In this document: piece by piece, positions 1-7,271 of the stretch
Layout: each line of letters begins with the position of its first letter
Numbering within the stretch: position 1 is the stretch's first letter
NCBI RefSeq assembly: GCF_002890895.1
Contig: NZ_POUL01000016.1
Span: forward strand, 1-41,161
DNA from: Stutzerimonas stutzeri
Lineage (GTDB): Bacteria; Pseudomonadota; Gammaproteobacteria; Pseudomonadales; Pseudomonadaceae
Reading direction: 5' to 3'
Length of the DNA stretch: 41,161 nt
Position numbers and translations under genes: made by a program
Notes under the pieces: model-generated
The model's input: only the letters and a program-made list of their open reading frames with translations
What the model was told of the DNA's origin: nothing
Databases searched by the model: none

Positions 1-120
1 GGCTGGAGCACTATCTACGTTACAGGCTCGAGGCCTTGGAGCGAGCTCGGCTTCCTGACCTTCCCCCGATGATCAGTCGGGGACTATTGCCCACAATGAG
101 GCAGCAGTCGAGATACAAGG
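1..120 (+). repeat. Left copy of a diverged ~120-bp end repeat
   Basis: This segment aligns almost without gaps (one 1-nt indel), at roughly 75% identity by eye, to the reverse complement of 41041-41161. The most conserved parts are CTATCTACGT near the outer end, a CTTCC..CCTTCCCCCGATGATCAGTCGG block in the middle and GTCGAGATACAAGG at the inner end. The middle block contains the hairpin arms CCCCGA and TCGGGG. Two positions that read GTGGAT in the right copy read AGCGAG here. No open reading frame of recognisable function lies in it. It is probably a member of a dispersed REP-associated family; a degraded mobile element is the alternative. Confidence 0.7.
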
Positions 121-146
121 AGCGAGCGTGCTCGAAAACGAGGCGG

Positions 147-178
147 TGCATACGCCAGGCAAGCGCCTGGCGTATGCA
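147..178. repeat. Perfect 14-bp inverted repeat, 4-nt loop
   Basis: The arms TGCATACGCCAGGC (147-160) and GCCTGGCGTATGCA (165-178) are exact reverse complements around AAGC. The structure lies between the end repeat and the oxidoreductase gene that finishes at 264 on the minus strand. It has no adjoining T-run, so it could be a REP-like element or a factor-dependent terminator; I cannot tell which. Confidence 0.6.
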
Positions 179-217
179 TTTCTGCCGTTGGGTGAGCAAG
201 GCGACGCGTCCCTTCAG

Positions 218-243
218 CCTACGGGGCAACGTGCCGTCGTAGG
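218..243 (-). terminator. Hairpin downstream of the MDR oxidoreductase gene
   Basis: CCTACG (218-223) pairs with CGTAGG (238-243), and inside it GGCA (225-228) pairs with TGCC (232-235). It begins about 20 bases past the stop of the minus-strand gene at 264, where a terminator would be expected. There is no clear U-tract. Confidence 0.35.
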
Positions 244-263
244 TGTGCAAATGCCGAACGAGA

Positions 264-1298
264 TCACGTCTCGCCGACCTGCACCACCAGCTTTCCGAAA
301 TTCTTGCCTTCGAGGAGACCGATAAATGCCTCGGGCGCATTTTCCAGCCCCTGGACGATCTGCTCGCGGTATTTGATCTTGCCTTCCGCATACCAGGCGC
401 TCATATCGCGGGCGAATTCGTCGTAGCGGTGGCCGTAGTCGTTGAAGATGATGAAGCCCTGCATGCGCATGCGCTTCTTCAGAAGGGTGTCGAGCAGCAA
501 TGGCAAGCGATCCGGCCCATCCGGCAGGTCGGTGCTGTTGTACTGCGCGACCACTCCGCAGACCGGCACCCGTGCGCTGGTATTGAGCAGCGGCAGCACG
601 GCATCGAATACCTTGCCGCCGACGTTCTCGAAATAGACGTCAATACCGTCCGGGCAATGTTGGGCCAGTTGTTGTGGGAAGTCGCTGGCCCGGTGATCGA
701 TACAGGCATCGAAGCCAAGCGTTTCGACCGCATGCCGACATTTTTCAGCGCCGCCAGCGATACCGACCACGCGGCAGCCTTTCAGCTTGCCGATCTGCCC
801 GACCGTTGCCCCAACGGGCCCGGTGGCTGCTGCGACCACCAGGGTTTCCCCAGCCTTGGGCTGGCCGATATCGAGCAGGCCCATGTAAGCGGTGAAGCCC
901 GGCATGCCCAGTACACCAAGGGCGTGAGAAGGATGCGCCATATCAGGGGCGAGCTTGATCAGCCCTTGTCCATCGGACAACGCATAGTCCTGCCAGCCAT
1001 TGCCACTGAGTACCCAGTCACCTTCCTGGTAGTCGGGATGACGTGACTCGGCGACCCGGCAAACCGTGCCGCCAACCATCACATCGCCTACTTCCATAGG
1101 GGGCGCATAGGAAGGCCCGGCACTCATGCGGCCGCGCATATAGGGATCGAGCGAGAGATAGACCGTACGCAGCAACAGCTGCCCGTTGTCAGGGCTCGGT
1201 ACCGTGCCGGATTCCATACGGAAATTGTCCGACGTGGGGGCACCGTGCGGGCGCGAAGCGAGGCGAATGCTGCGGTTGTGTTGCGATTGTTGAGTCAT
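264..1298 (-). CDS. NADP-dependent MDR oxidoreductase (zinc-independent, CurA/YncB-like)
   Basis: A 344-residue medium-chain dehydrogenase/reductase of the zinc-independent type that includes curcumin reductase and leukotriene B4 12-hydroxydehydrogenase-like enzymes; these reduce the C=C bond of enones using NADPH. The N-terminal LSLDPYMRGRMS stretch is characteristic of the family. The cofactor-binding loop AATGPVGATVGQ starts around residue 157, followed by a Rossmann fold with VVGIAGG. Length is normal for the family. The start is set by GGGAGAA five bases before the ATG. An inverted repeat (1312-1331) sits immediately upstream and may be an operator. The gene stands alone with hairpins downstream. 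The family call is firm; the natural substrate cannot be read from the sequence. Confidence 0.9.
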   Translation of the reverse strand: MTQQSQHNRSIRLASRPHGAPTSDNFRMESGTVPSPDNGQLLLRTVYLSLDPYMRGRMSAGPSYAPPMEVGDVMVGGTVCRVAESRHPDYQEGDWVLSGNGWQDYALSDGQGLIKLAPDMAHPSHALGVLGMPGFTAYMGLLDIGQPKAGETLVVAAATGPVGATVGQIGKLKGCRVVGIAGGAEKCRHAVETLGFDACIDHRASDFPQQLAQHCPDGIDVYFENVGGKVFDAVLPLLNTSARVPVCGVVAQYNSTDLPDGPDRLPLLLDTLLKKRMRMQGFIIFNDYGHRYDEFARDMSAWYAEGKIKYREQIVQGLENAPEAFIGLLEGKNFGKLVVQVGET

Positions 1299-1311
1299 TG
1301 AAGTTCTCCCG

Positions 1312-1331
1312 TTGATCGATCAGCAGATCAA
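1312..1331. promoter_or_regulatory. Inverted repeat upstream of the MDR gene, possible operator
   Basis: TTGATC (1312-1317) and GATCAA (1326-1331) form a symmetric pair separated by 8 bp, directly upstream of the ribosome-binding site of the oxidoreductase. Position and symmetry suit a repressor site, but no regulator gene is adjacent. Confidence 0.3.
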
Positions 1332-1367
1332 AATGGGAGCCTGTTGCGCGCTGGACGTTCAATCGTT

Positions 1368-1392
1368 AGCCGAGCCGAGCCGAGCCGAGCCG
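1368..1392. repeat. Five tandem AGCCG pentamers
   Basis: AGCCG occurs five times in perfect tandem. It is followed by the palindrome CTCTCGCGAGAG (1399-1410). It lies between the MDR gene promoter and the EF-hand gene. Five-base units can change copy number by slippage; being outside genes, they would alter spacing rather than reading frame. Confidence 0.75.
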
Positions 1393-1430
1393 CCCGCTCT
1401 CTCGCGAGAGGTGGGATGGGGGTTTGGTGC

Positions 1431-1453
1431 AGCCGCCCCGAGAGAGAGCGGCT
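1431..1453 (-). terminator. Hairpin downstream of the EF-hand gene
   Basis: AGCCGC (1431-1436) pairs with GCGGCT (1448-1453) around an 11-nt loop, 30 bases beyond the stop of the minus-strand EF-hand gene. It is terminator-like without a strong U-tract. Confidence 0.35.
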
Positions 1454-1482
1454 ACACCACGATGGAGGCTCGAACAACGATG

Positions 1483-1815
1483 TCAGAGGTCGAGCCAGCC
1501 TTCGTTGTCAGAATCATCGCGGAACCGGTTGTACTCATCTTCGTTCCAGTCGCCGCTCTTGTCGCGGTCGTAGGTGTTGTAGACGCCTTGACCGTACTCG
1601 TCATTGGTCAGGACTCCATCTCTGTCCGAGTCCCAGCGTGAAAACATGCCATCGTTGTCGAAGCGGGAGCCCCATTCGTTGTAGTCCACAGAGCCTGATT
1701 TGTTGGCATCCCAGGTGTTGTAGTCCATCTCCGCGGCGTAGGTCATGGCCGAGCCGCCCGCAAGGGCCGCCGCTACAACGAGACCGCCGATCGTTTTGTG
1801 CCAGTTGGTGTTCAT
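1483..1815 (-). CDS. Secreted EF-hand calcium-binding protein
   Basis: A 110-residue protein with an N-terminal signal peptide (charged MNTNWHK, a hydrophobic Ala/Gly/Val-rich stretch, and probable cleavage near TYAAE). The mature part is acidic and carries three canonical 12-residue EF-hand loops: DANKSGSVDYNE, DSDRDGVLTNDE and DRDKSGDWNEDE, each with Asp at positions 1 and 3 or an equivalent and Glu at position 12. A fourth, incomplete loop (FDNDGMF) lies between the first two. It probably binds Ca2+ in the periplasm; a partner is not evident. The start at 1815 is chosen over an in-frame ATG 18 bases upstream because GAGGAG is correctly spaced before it and the signal peptide begins there. 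Confidence 0.85.
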   Translation of the reverse strand: MNTNWHKTIGGLVVAAALAGGSAMTYAAEMDYNTWDANKSGSVDYNEWGSRFDNDGMFSRWDSDRDGVLTNDEYGQGVYNTYDRDKSGDWNEDEYNRFRDDSDNEGWLDL

Positions 1816-1833
1816 GCTGCTTCTCCTCTGCAA

Positions 1834-2156
1834 ATTTCTGGGTAGTCATCACCAGAGGATGGCGCTGACATTAATTTCGTAACCAGTGAGCAGACAGAGT
1901 TCTGGAAAAGCGCCGGTTACCGACACACGGCTGTGCCGGGGTGAGGGGGGGCGTTCAGCGCTGTTGCTGCACGCCGCGGCAGAAAGAGAAGGGGTGGTAA
2001 TGCCAGGACGCTCAGCGGACAACTAGCTAAACGATCATGTGATTGCAGCGCGGGACGCTTCTCGGGTTGGGCCGGGTGGTTGGACCACCCGGCGCGGTGC
2101 CGCGGTATTGGCGAGATCGGTAGGCCGCAGCGAACAGCGTGTCCAGACCTAGGACG
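1834..2156. other. Gene-free stretch upstream of the EF-hand gene
   Basis: No credible coding sequence. It holds the EF-hand promoter region at the low-coordinate side and the GC-rich hairpin at 2071-2093. Otherwise I see only GC-rich sequence without clear structure. Confidence 0.5.
2071..2093 (-). terminator. Strong GC-rich hairpin after the secreted-protein gene
   Basis: GCCGGGTGG (2071-2079) and CCACCCGGC (2085-2093) form a perfect 9-bp stem with loop TTGGA, about 65 bases past the stop at 2157. There is no U-tract, so it may stabilise the mRNA 3' end or act as a terminator. Confidence 0.4.
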
Positions 2157-2477
2157 CTATTCGATTTCTCCCGGTGTGGCGGAGTAGTGCGCCGGGTCCT
2201 CTGTCACGGTTTCCTGCTCGGTGCGATGCATGTTGCGGTTAGGCACGCTGTCATTCTCCGGCAGACCCTTAACGACACGGCCATCCTCGGTCACGATCTG
2301 TCCCTGCTCATTGCGGTGAGTTTCGAGCTTCTCCATCGGCGCGGGCGTGCCCATTGGGCTCGGACGTGAACCGGTATCGTCCTTCGGCGTGCCGGCTGGC
2401 CACTGCGCCAGGGCTGGCTGGGCGGCGCTTGCCAGTAATGCGGTCAACGCCAGTGACATCAAATGGGATCTGTTCAT
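2157..2477 (-). CDS. Small secreted protein of unknown function
   Basis: A 106-residue protein I do not recognise. The N-terminus MNRSHLMSLALTALLASAAQ is a signal peptide, with probable cleavage after ALA. The mature part is hydrophilic and rich in Pro, Glu, Thr and Asn, with no cysteine and no obvious fold, so it may be disordered or loosely folded in the periplasm. The start at 2477 is preceded by AGGAG in the proper position; the in-frame extension to 2612 lacks a ribosome-binding site and would bury the signal peptide. It lies in a run of three small secreted-protein genes on the same strand (EF-hand, this one and the next), each with its own ribosome-binding site. Confidence 0.75.
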   Translation of the reverse strand: MNRSHLMSLALTALLASAAQPALAQWPAGTPKDDTGSRPSPMGTPAPMEKLETHRNEQGQIVTEDGRVVKGLPENDSVPNRNMHRTEQETVTEDPAHYSATPGEIE

Positions 2478-2565
2478 AGCGGTCTCCTGATCTGCATCTT
2501 CGGAAGGTTGGCGGTGGTGGCGCCCATTCCGGCAGGCGGTCTGTGCTAGTGCGCGCTCAACGCAC

Positions 2566-2919
2566 CTAGGCGCCCTCGGGCTGGCACACCAGCAACGCGA
2601 TGGGGCCACCACTGGAATATTTGCCGGGCACCCTCGCCACGGCCTGTTCGTTTGGACTGATCGACATTGCCGGCGACGCCGTCATCACGGTTTCTTCGGG
2701 CAGAGCGTGGAACTGGCACGACGCGACTTCCCGGCTGTGGTTGGTCACCTTGATCGCTGGAACACCGCGCAAATCAACGTCATCCGAGGATGCCTGCGGC
2801 ACTCCAAGCTCCTCGACTTCGAGGTTCATGCCGTTCAAACGGGTAACGACTAGAGGCTCCTGAGCGAGCGCAGGCAGAGCAAACGCCAAGCTGATCAGCG
2901 CTGATAGAGGTCTCTTCAT
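2566..2919 (-). CDS. Small secreted protein of unknown function
   Basis: A 117-residue protein with signal peptide MKRPLSALISLAFALPALAQ. The mature chain has two cysteines (in ASCQFHAL and LLVCQPEG) that could form a disulfide, and a largely beta-type, evenly polar composition. The start at 2919 has GGAGAAG just upstream; the longer in-frame version from 3009 adds 30 basic residues ahead of the signal sequence and is unlikely. The next gene downstream on the same strand (start 2477) is about 90 bases away, so co-transcription is possible. I do not assign a function. Confidence 0.75.
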   Translation of the reverse strand: MKRPLSALISLAFALPALAQEPLVVTRLNGMNLEVEELGVPQASSDDVDLRGVPAIKVTNHSREVASCQFHALPEETVMTASPAMSISPNEQAVARVPGKYSSGGPIALLVCQPEGA

Positions 2920-3288
2920 TCTGCTTCTCCGTTTTAGTGACTTATTCATCTGAACCGGGTAGGCGCGGCGAGTTCGGGCCGCCAATCGACCTGTCGGACA
3001 GATCGTCAAATCAGTTCGTCATGGGCCGCTTCCATTGACCCGCCGATGATCTGGCTGAGCAACCGCGTGCTGTGCCCAGCGCCAGCAATGCCGGTGCATA
3101 GACGCGTCTTCCACAGCCTTCAACGTGCGCCGTATGGGTTGTCGTACAGCCGGCCATATCTTGTTGCAATTCACTGAACCCCGTTCGTCTTCCTGGGTCA
3201 GAGCTGAGCGTCGTGGCTCAAGGCTGCTACGCACCGCAGCTCACCCCTGCCAAGTTGTTACCCCCTACTCAAGTTGCTGAGCGCACCA
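2920..3288. other. Intergenic stretch between divergent genes
   Basis: It separates the minus-strand secreted-protein gene from the plus-strand GT2-RmlD gene and must hold both promoters. Short open frames here have no ribosome-binding sites or recognisable products. No convincing operator or hairpin was found. Confidence 0.45.
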
Positions 3289-5349
3289 ATGGATAAGATT
3301 TACGCTGTCGTACTGTCTTATAAACGCAAGGATTTGCTTAAGCGTTGTCTGGATGGGATCGGTGCCCAGAGCCGCCCCTGCGACGCCATCATCGTGGTCG
3401 ACAATGCCAGCAACGATGGGACCGAGGAGATGTTGCTCGCGTCGGACATCGCCAATCTCAAGGTCTATGTACTGTCCCGGAACACCGGTGCATCAGGAGG
3501 TTTCAGTGCCGGGTTTCGCATCGCGTATCAGCAAGGAGCTGACTTCGTCTGGATGATGGACGATGACGTGATTCCAGAGCCGGATGCGTTGGAACAATTG
3601 CTCGAGGCGGATCAGCGACTCTCGGAGCGCAAACAGGCGCGTGCTTTCCTGTTGTCGATGGCCTTTACCGAGGCGGGTCTGCTGACCAACGTGCCGCGGA
3701 TCGATGAGCGTACCAACGCCATCGATTACGAAAACTGGCCCGCGCTGCTGGATATCGGAGTGGTGCCGGTGCGACCGGCCACCTACGTATCGATCCTGGT
3801 GCCGCGAGAAACACTGGCTCAGCATGGGGTGCCTTTGGCCCCCATGTTCATGTGGGGGGACGACACCGAGTTTACTCTGCGTATCAGCCAGAACACGCCG
3901 GGTTACCTTGTGGTCGCCAGCAAGGTACTGCACCTGCGACGCGTCAGTGGCGCGATCGACATCCTGCGCGAGCCTGACCCGAGCCGGATTGCGCTGCACC
4001 GGCACCTGGTTCGAAACGAGATCTTTGTCGCACGCCAATATTTCCGCAAACGACGCGTTTTGGGACTGTTCACCTCGCGGCTGAGCCTGGTTGCGGCAAT
4101 GCTGCTGCGAGGACAGTTCGCCAAGGCACGCATCATTCTTTCCGGGCTGGTGGAAAGTGTCAGCTTCTCGCCTTCCCCTGAATCGGCCGATGCGCCGGTT
4201 GAGGCGCTGGGGGTGACCGTGCGTGAGCTGCTCCCAAAGCGGACAGACGTGCCAACTGAGGCAACTGAGCTAGCTGAGCAACGGCCGCCGGATGCCGCTG
4301 TCGCAGCTGTTCCCTGCACCGATAAGCCCGCTCATGACAGGCAGTCCAATCTGCGGATTCTGGTCTGCGGCGCTGAAGGGCAGGTGGGTTACTGCCTCAT
4401 CAATCAGGCTGCGAGCTTTGGATTGGAAGCCATCGGCTTGTCTCGCCAAGCGTTGGACATTACCAACGCGGAGCAGGTGCGTGAGGCCATTGAGCGCCAT
4501 GAGCCGGCGTTGATCATCAATGCCGCTGCATACACCAACCTGGACCATGCCGAGGCAGAGGTGGCGCAGGCGCAAGCGGTCAATCGCGACGGTGTAGCTA
4601 ACCTGGCCGCCGCTGCCCGGCAGTTCAATATTCCCTTGTTCCACCTGTCGAGCGAATACGTCTTCTCCGGCGAAGCTGACAAACCCTACCGTGAAACCGA
4701 CCAGCCGACACCCAACAGCGTCTACGGCTCCACGCGTCGTGCGGGCGAGATGGCGATCAGTCAGACGTTGGACCGCTTCCTCATTCTGCGAACCAGCTGG
4801 ATTTATGGGGAGCGCGGAAACAATTTCGTGAAGACGATGCTCAACCTGAGCAACAAGACCGAGGAAGTGTCGGTCGTCAGTGATCAGGTCGGTTGCCCGA
4901 CCCGTGCCCGTAGCGTTGCACGCGTCCTGATTGAATTGGCGCTGCGTTATTGCCGCGACGGTGATCTGGAATGGGGGCTGTATCACTACAGCGGTGCTTC
5001 ACCGTGCAGCTGGGCCGAATTCGCCACTCAGATCTTCCAGGAAGCGGAATCGGCCGGGTTGATCGACACCGCGCCGCGTGTGCTGCCGGTACCTAGCTCG
5101 AGCCTCCCACGCGCAGCGATGCGACCTGCATGGTCGGTGCTCGACTGTGCGCTCATCGAGGAGACCTTCGGCATTCGACCCAAGCACTGGCGAGAGGAAT
5201 TGCGGCATGTGATTCGTCGAATCAGCGATATGCCGGTCGTGCCGTTCGGGCCTTCGCCAAGCCGGGTTCCGTACAAAGCTTATCCGTTCTGCATCAAGGA
5301 ACGACCTGCACAGCTGTCCTCGTCCAGACGCTCGGCCACCGGCGACTAG
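3289..5349 (+). CDS. Fusion: GT2 glycosyltransferase + RmlD-like SDR reductase
   Basis: A 686-residue two-domain protein. Residues 1-295 are a family 2 glycosyltransferase: AVVLSYKR at the N-terminus, VVDNASNDGT for nucleotide binding, the metal-binding MDDD at about 90-93, and MWGDDTEF around 189-196 as in GlfT/rhamnosyltransferase-like enzymes. A Glu/Ala/Pro-rich linker (about 300-355) joins it to an extended-SDR domain (356-645) like dTDP-4-dehydrorhamnose reductase, with GAEGQVG for NAD(P), INAAAYTNLDHAE, SSEYVF and VYGSTRRAGE. The usual YxxxK catalytic pair reads Y479/R483. A 40-residue tail follows. One protein may thus reduce a nucleotide sugar and transfer it. The ATG at 3289 gives a normal GT2 N-terminus; an in-frame TTG at 3274 is the alternative. 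A clear ribosome-binding site is missing for both. Which sugar and acceptor are used is unknown. Confidence 0.85.
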   Translation: MDKIYAVVLSYKRKDLLKRCLDGIGAQSRPCDAIIVVDNASNDGTEEMLLASDIANLKVYVLSRNTGASGGFSAGFRIAYQQGADFVWMMDDDVIPEPDALEQLLEADQRLSERKQARAFLLSMAFTEAGLLTNVPRIDERTNAIDYENWPALLDIGVVPVRPATYVSILVPRETLAQHGVPLAPMFMWGDDTEFTLRISQNTPGYLVVASKVLHLRRVSGAIDILREPDPSRIALHRHLVRNEIFVARQYFRKRRVLGLFTSRLSLVAAMLLRGQFAKARIILSGLVESVSFSPSPESADAPVEALGVTVRELLPKRTDVPTEATELAEQRPPDAAVAAVPCTDKPAHDRQSNLRILVCGAEGQVGYCLINQAASFGLEAIGLSRQALDITNAEQVREAIERHEPALIINAAAYTNLDHAEAEVAQAQAVNRDGVANLAAAARQFNIPLFHLSSEYVFSGEADKPYRETDQPTPNSVYGSTRRAGEMAISQTLDRFLILRTSWIYGERGNNFVKTMLNLSNKTEEVSVVSDQVGCPTRARSVARVLIELALRYCRDGDLEWGLYHYSGASPCSWAEFATQIFQEAESAGLIDTAPRVLPVPSSSLPRAAMRPAWSVLDCALIEETFGIRPKHWREELRHVIRRISDMPVVPFGPSPSRVPYKAYPFCIKERPAQLSSSRRSATGD

Positions 5350-5423
5350 ACTCGCATCACAAAAGAAAACTTTTTCTAAATATTACGGTCCGAGGGGCAG
5401 GACTTTTTCGAAGGGATGTCGCC

Positions 5424-6632
5424 ATGACAGACGCAGCGATTAAAAGAGTAGGTGTTTCGGGTACAGGGATGATCTCGCACTGTTTCGTTCGTCTGATCAT
5501 GCAGCACTACAGCGATCTGCGAATAAGCCGGGTTTTGACCCGCAGAAACGTCGGAACATTGAGCAGCTTCCCGTTGGCCGAGGTGCTGACGAACTCCATT
5601 GACGATCTGATTGCGAACTCGGATGTGATCGTTGAGTGTACGGGCGATGTGTTTTTCGGTACCGAAGTGATCGAGCGTGCCTTCGAGGCCGGGGTACCAG
5701 TCGTCACTATCAATGCCGAGCTTCAGGTCACCACTGGGTCCTACCTCTCGGGCAAGGGGTTCCTGACCGAAGCCGAAGGGGATCAGCCAGGCTCGCTCGC
5801 CGCACTGCGCGAAGAGGCCCTGCAGATGGGCTTTCTGCCGCTCGTGTACGGCAACATGAAAGGTTACCTGAACCACAATCCCAGCCCTGAGGACATGGCT
5901 TACTGGTCCAAGCGGCAGGGCATCAGCATTGAGCAGACCACGTCCTTCACCGACGGCACCAAGGTGCAGATCGAGCAGGTCGTGGTCGGCAACGGGTTTG
6001 GCGCGACCATCACCCGACGCGGCCTGGAAGGGCTCGCATCCACCGATCTCAATGTCAGTGGCAACGTACTTGGCCTGATTGCCGAGGGCGTCGGCCAGCC
6101 GATCGTCGATTATGTTCTGCCCAACGGTTACTCGGCCGGCGGCGTGTTCCTGGTATGCAGACACGATGAGATGCAGGCGCCAGCAATCGAATACTTCAAG
6201 CTGGGTCCCGGTCCTTACTACGTGCTGACACGACCGTTCCACCTGTGCTCGCTGGAAGTTGGCAAAACCGTTCGCCGGGTATTGGCTGGCGGCGGCGTGC
6301 TGCTGAACAATTCTGTCTCGCCCACCCTGGGTGTTGCGGCCATAGCCAAACGTCCAATGAAGCCGGGAGAGATGATCGTCCGAGGCATCGGCGGATTCGA
6401 CGTTCGCGGCGAAGCGGTGAAGCTTGCCGACGAGCTTGACCACGTACCTATTGGTCTGTTGCGCAATACGGTTCTCAAACGACCGGTTGAGCCAGGGCAG
6501 TTGATCACCTTCGACGACATCGAGGTTCAGCCGAGTCGAGTGCTGGATATCATTTTCCAGCAGCAGCAGAAAATGCTGCAGCAGGTTAAAACAAAGGCTG
6601 AGCCAGCGATGTTGTGTCAGGCCCTGCCGTGA
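5424..6632 (+). CDS. NAD(P)-dependent oxidoreductase with C-terminal SAF domain (COG4091-like)
   Basis: A 402-residue protein related to the predicted homoserine-dehydrogenase-like family that carries a C-terminal SAF domain. The N-terminal Rossmann fold begins with VGVSGTGMISHCF (about residues 9-21), followed by ECTGDVFFG and a central catalytic-type domain with NMKGYLN. The last 90 or so residues (from about LAGGGVLLNN) match a SAF fold, containing RPMKPGEMI and RPVEPGQLIT repeats. The start at 5424 has AAGGGA upstream; the longer reading frame from 5130 overlaps the GT2-RmlD gene and is not credible. It follows that gene by 74 bases and is probably co-transcribed, hinting that both act on one sugar or small carbohydrate precursor. 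True homoserine dehydrogenase activity is unlikely to be its role. Confidence 0.8.
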   Translation: MTDAAIKRVGVSGTGMISHCFVRLIMQHYSDLRISRVLTRRNVGTLSSFPLAEVLTNSIDDLIANSDVIVECTGDVFFGTEVIERAFEAGVPVVTINAELQVTTGSYLSGKGFLTEAEGDQPGSLAALREEALQMGFLPLVYGNMKGYLNHNPSPEDMAYWSKRQGISIEQTTSFTDGTKVQIEQVVVGNGFGATITRRGLEGLASTDLNVSGNVLGLIAEGVGQPIVDYVLPNGYSAGGVFLVCRHDEMQAPAIEYFKLGPGPYYVLTRPFHLCSLEVGKTVRRVLAGGGVLLNNSVSPTLGVAAIAKRPMKPGEMIVRGIGGFDVRGEAVKLADELDHVPIGLLRNTVLKRPVEPGQLITFDDIEVQPSRVLDIIFQQQQKMLQQVKTKAEPAMLCQALP

Positions 6633-6832
6633 GAGCCCGGGACGAGGCAGAGGTGTGGGCTGACGGGTACGGCTTCATGGAGTTTCAGCGGACCGGGACC
6701 GGCCTCGTCCCATATCACCACGAATCTCGCGCTACAAATCTGCCTTTGCCAACCGCAGCGTCTGCGCCGTTGGCCGACGATAGGTCGGCCGGCGACGAAG
6801 ATGGTTTCACCCTGCTGGCTTGATCGGCTGGC

Positions 6833-7042
6833 TTACACGGCTGAGTCTGGGCCCGGGCTGACCTCAGCGGTCGTATTGAGGGTGTTCCAAAGGTTGCACG
6901 CCAAGCGCACCACGGCACCCCCAAAGCCGATGGCCTCTGTTCGAGCATCCTGCTCGTTGTCGAATACCGTGAGCACGCTGCCATAGGAGTAAACAACTCC
7001 CCAGTGATTCATGCTTTCGTTATCTGCCTTGATGCAATCCAT
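6833..7042 (-). CDS. Small hypothetical protein (69 aa)
   Basis: A 69-residue soluble protein I do not recognise. It begins MDCIKADNESMNHWG and contains VYSYGSVLTVFDNEQDA, which reads like a short alternating beta/alpha unit; there is no signal peptide or membrane segment. The case for it being real is the AGGAG seven bases before the ATG and the palindrome TGTCACA-GGGG-TGTGACA directly upstream, which looks regulatory. It is alone on its strand. The 200 bases downstream to 6633 hold nothing recognisable. Confidence 0.65.
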   Translation of the reverse strand: MDCIKADNESMNHWGVVYSYGSVLTVFDNEQDARTEAIGFGGAVVRLACNLWNTLNTTAEVSPGPDSAV

Positions 7043-7055
7043 GGACGTCTCCTGA

Positions 7056-7073
7056 TGTCACAGGGGTGTGACA
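7056..7073. promoter_or_regulatory. Palindrome upstream of the 69-aa gene
   Basis: TGTCACA (7056-7062) and TGTGACA (7067-7073) are exact reverse complements around GGGG, just upstream of the ribosome-binding site of the minus-strand gene. This is a typical dimer-operator layout. The binding protein is unknown. A second hairpin, CGGCGT-CATA-ACGCCG, lies at 7096-7111. Confidence 0.45.
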
Positions 7074-7271
7074 AAAATACGTCGCATAGATAGCACGGCG
7101 TCATAACGCCGACAATTGCCATTCGGCGGAGGTGCAACTAACCGCCAGACGGCAGATTGATACCGATTTTTCAGCCAGTCACAAACTCAACGCCAATATG
7201 CGCTGGCGCCGGACTGCAGCAGCGAAAAGCTCAATGGCTGTATCGGGTGGCCGTTCGGCAATCGCACTCTT

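Noticed and set aside
3019..3234. 71-residue minus-strand open frame
   Set aside because: No ribosome-binding site, signal or recognisable feature; within a divergent promoter region.
5130..5423. N-terminal extension of the SAF oxidoreductase
   Set aside because: It overlaps the preceding gene in another frame and shows no homology; AAGGGA marks the ATG at 5424.
5376..6443. 355-residue minus-strand open frame
   Set aside because: Antisense to the SAF-domain oxidoreductase gene, which has clear family motifs; no motif on this side.
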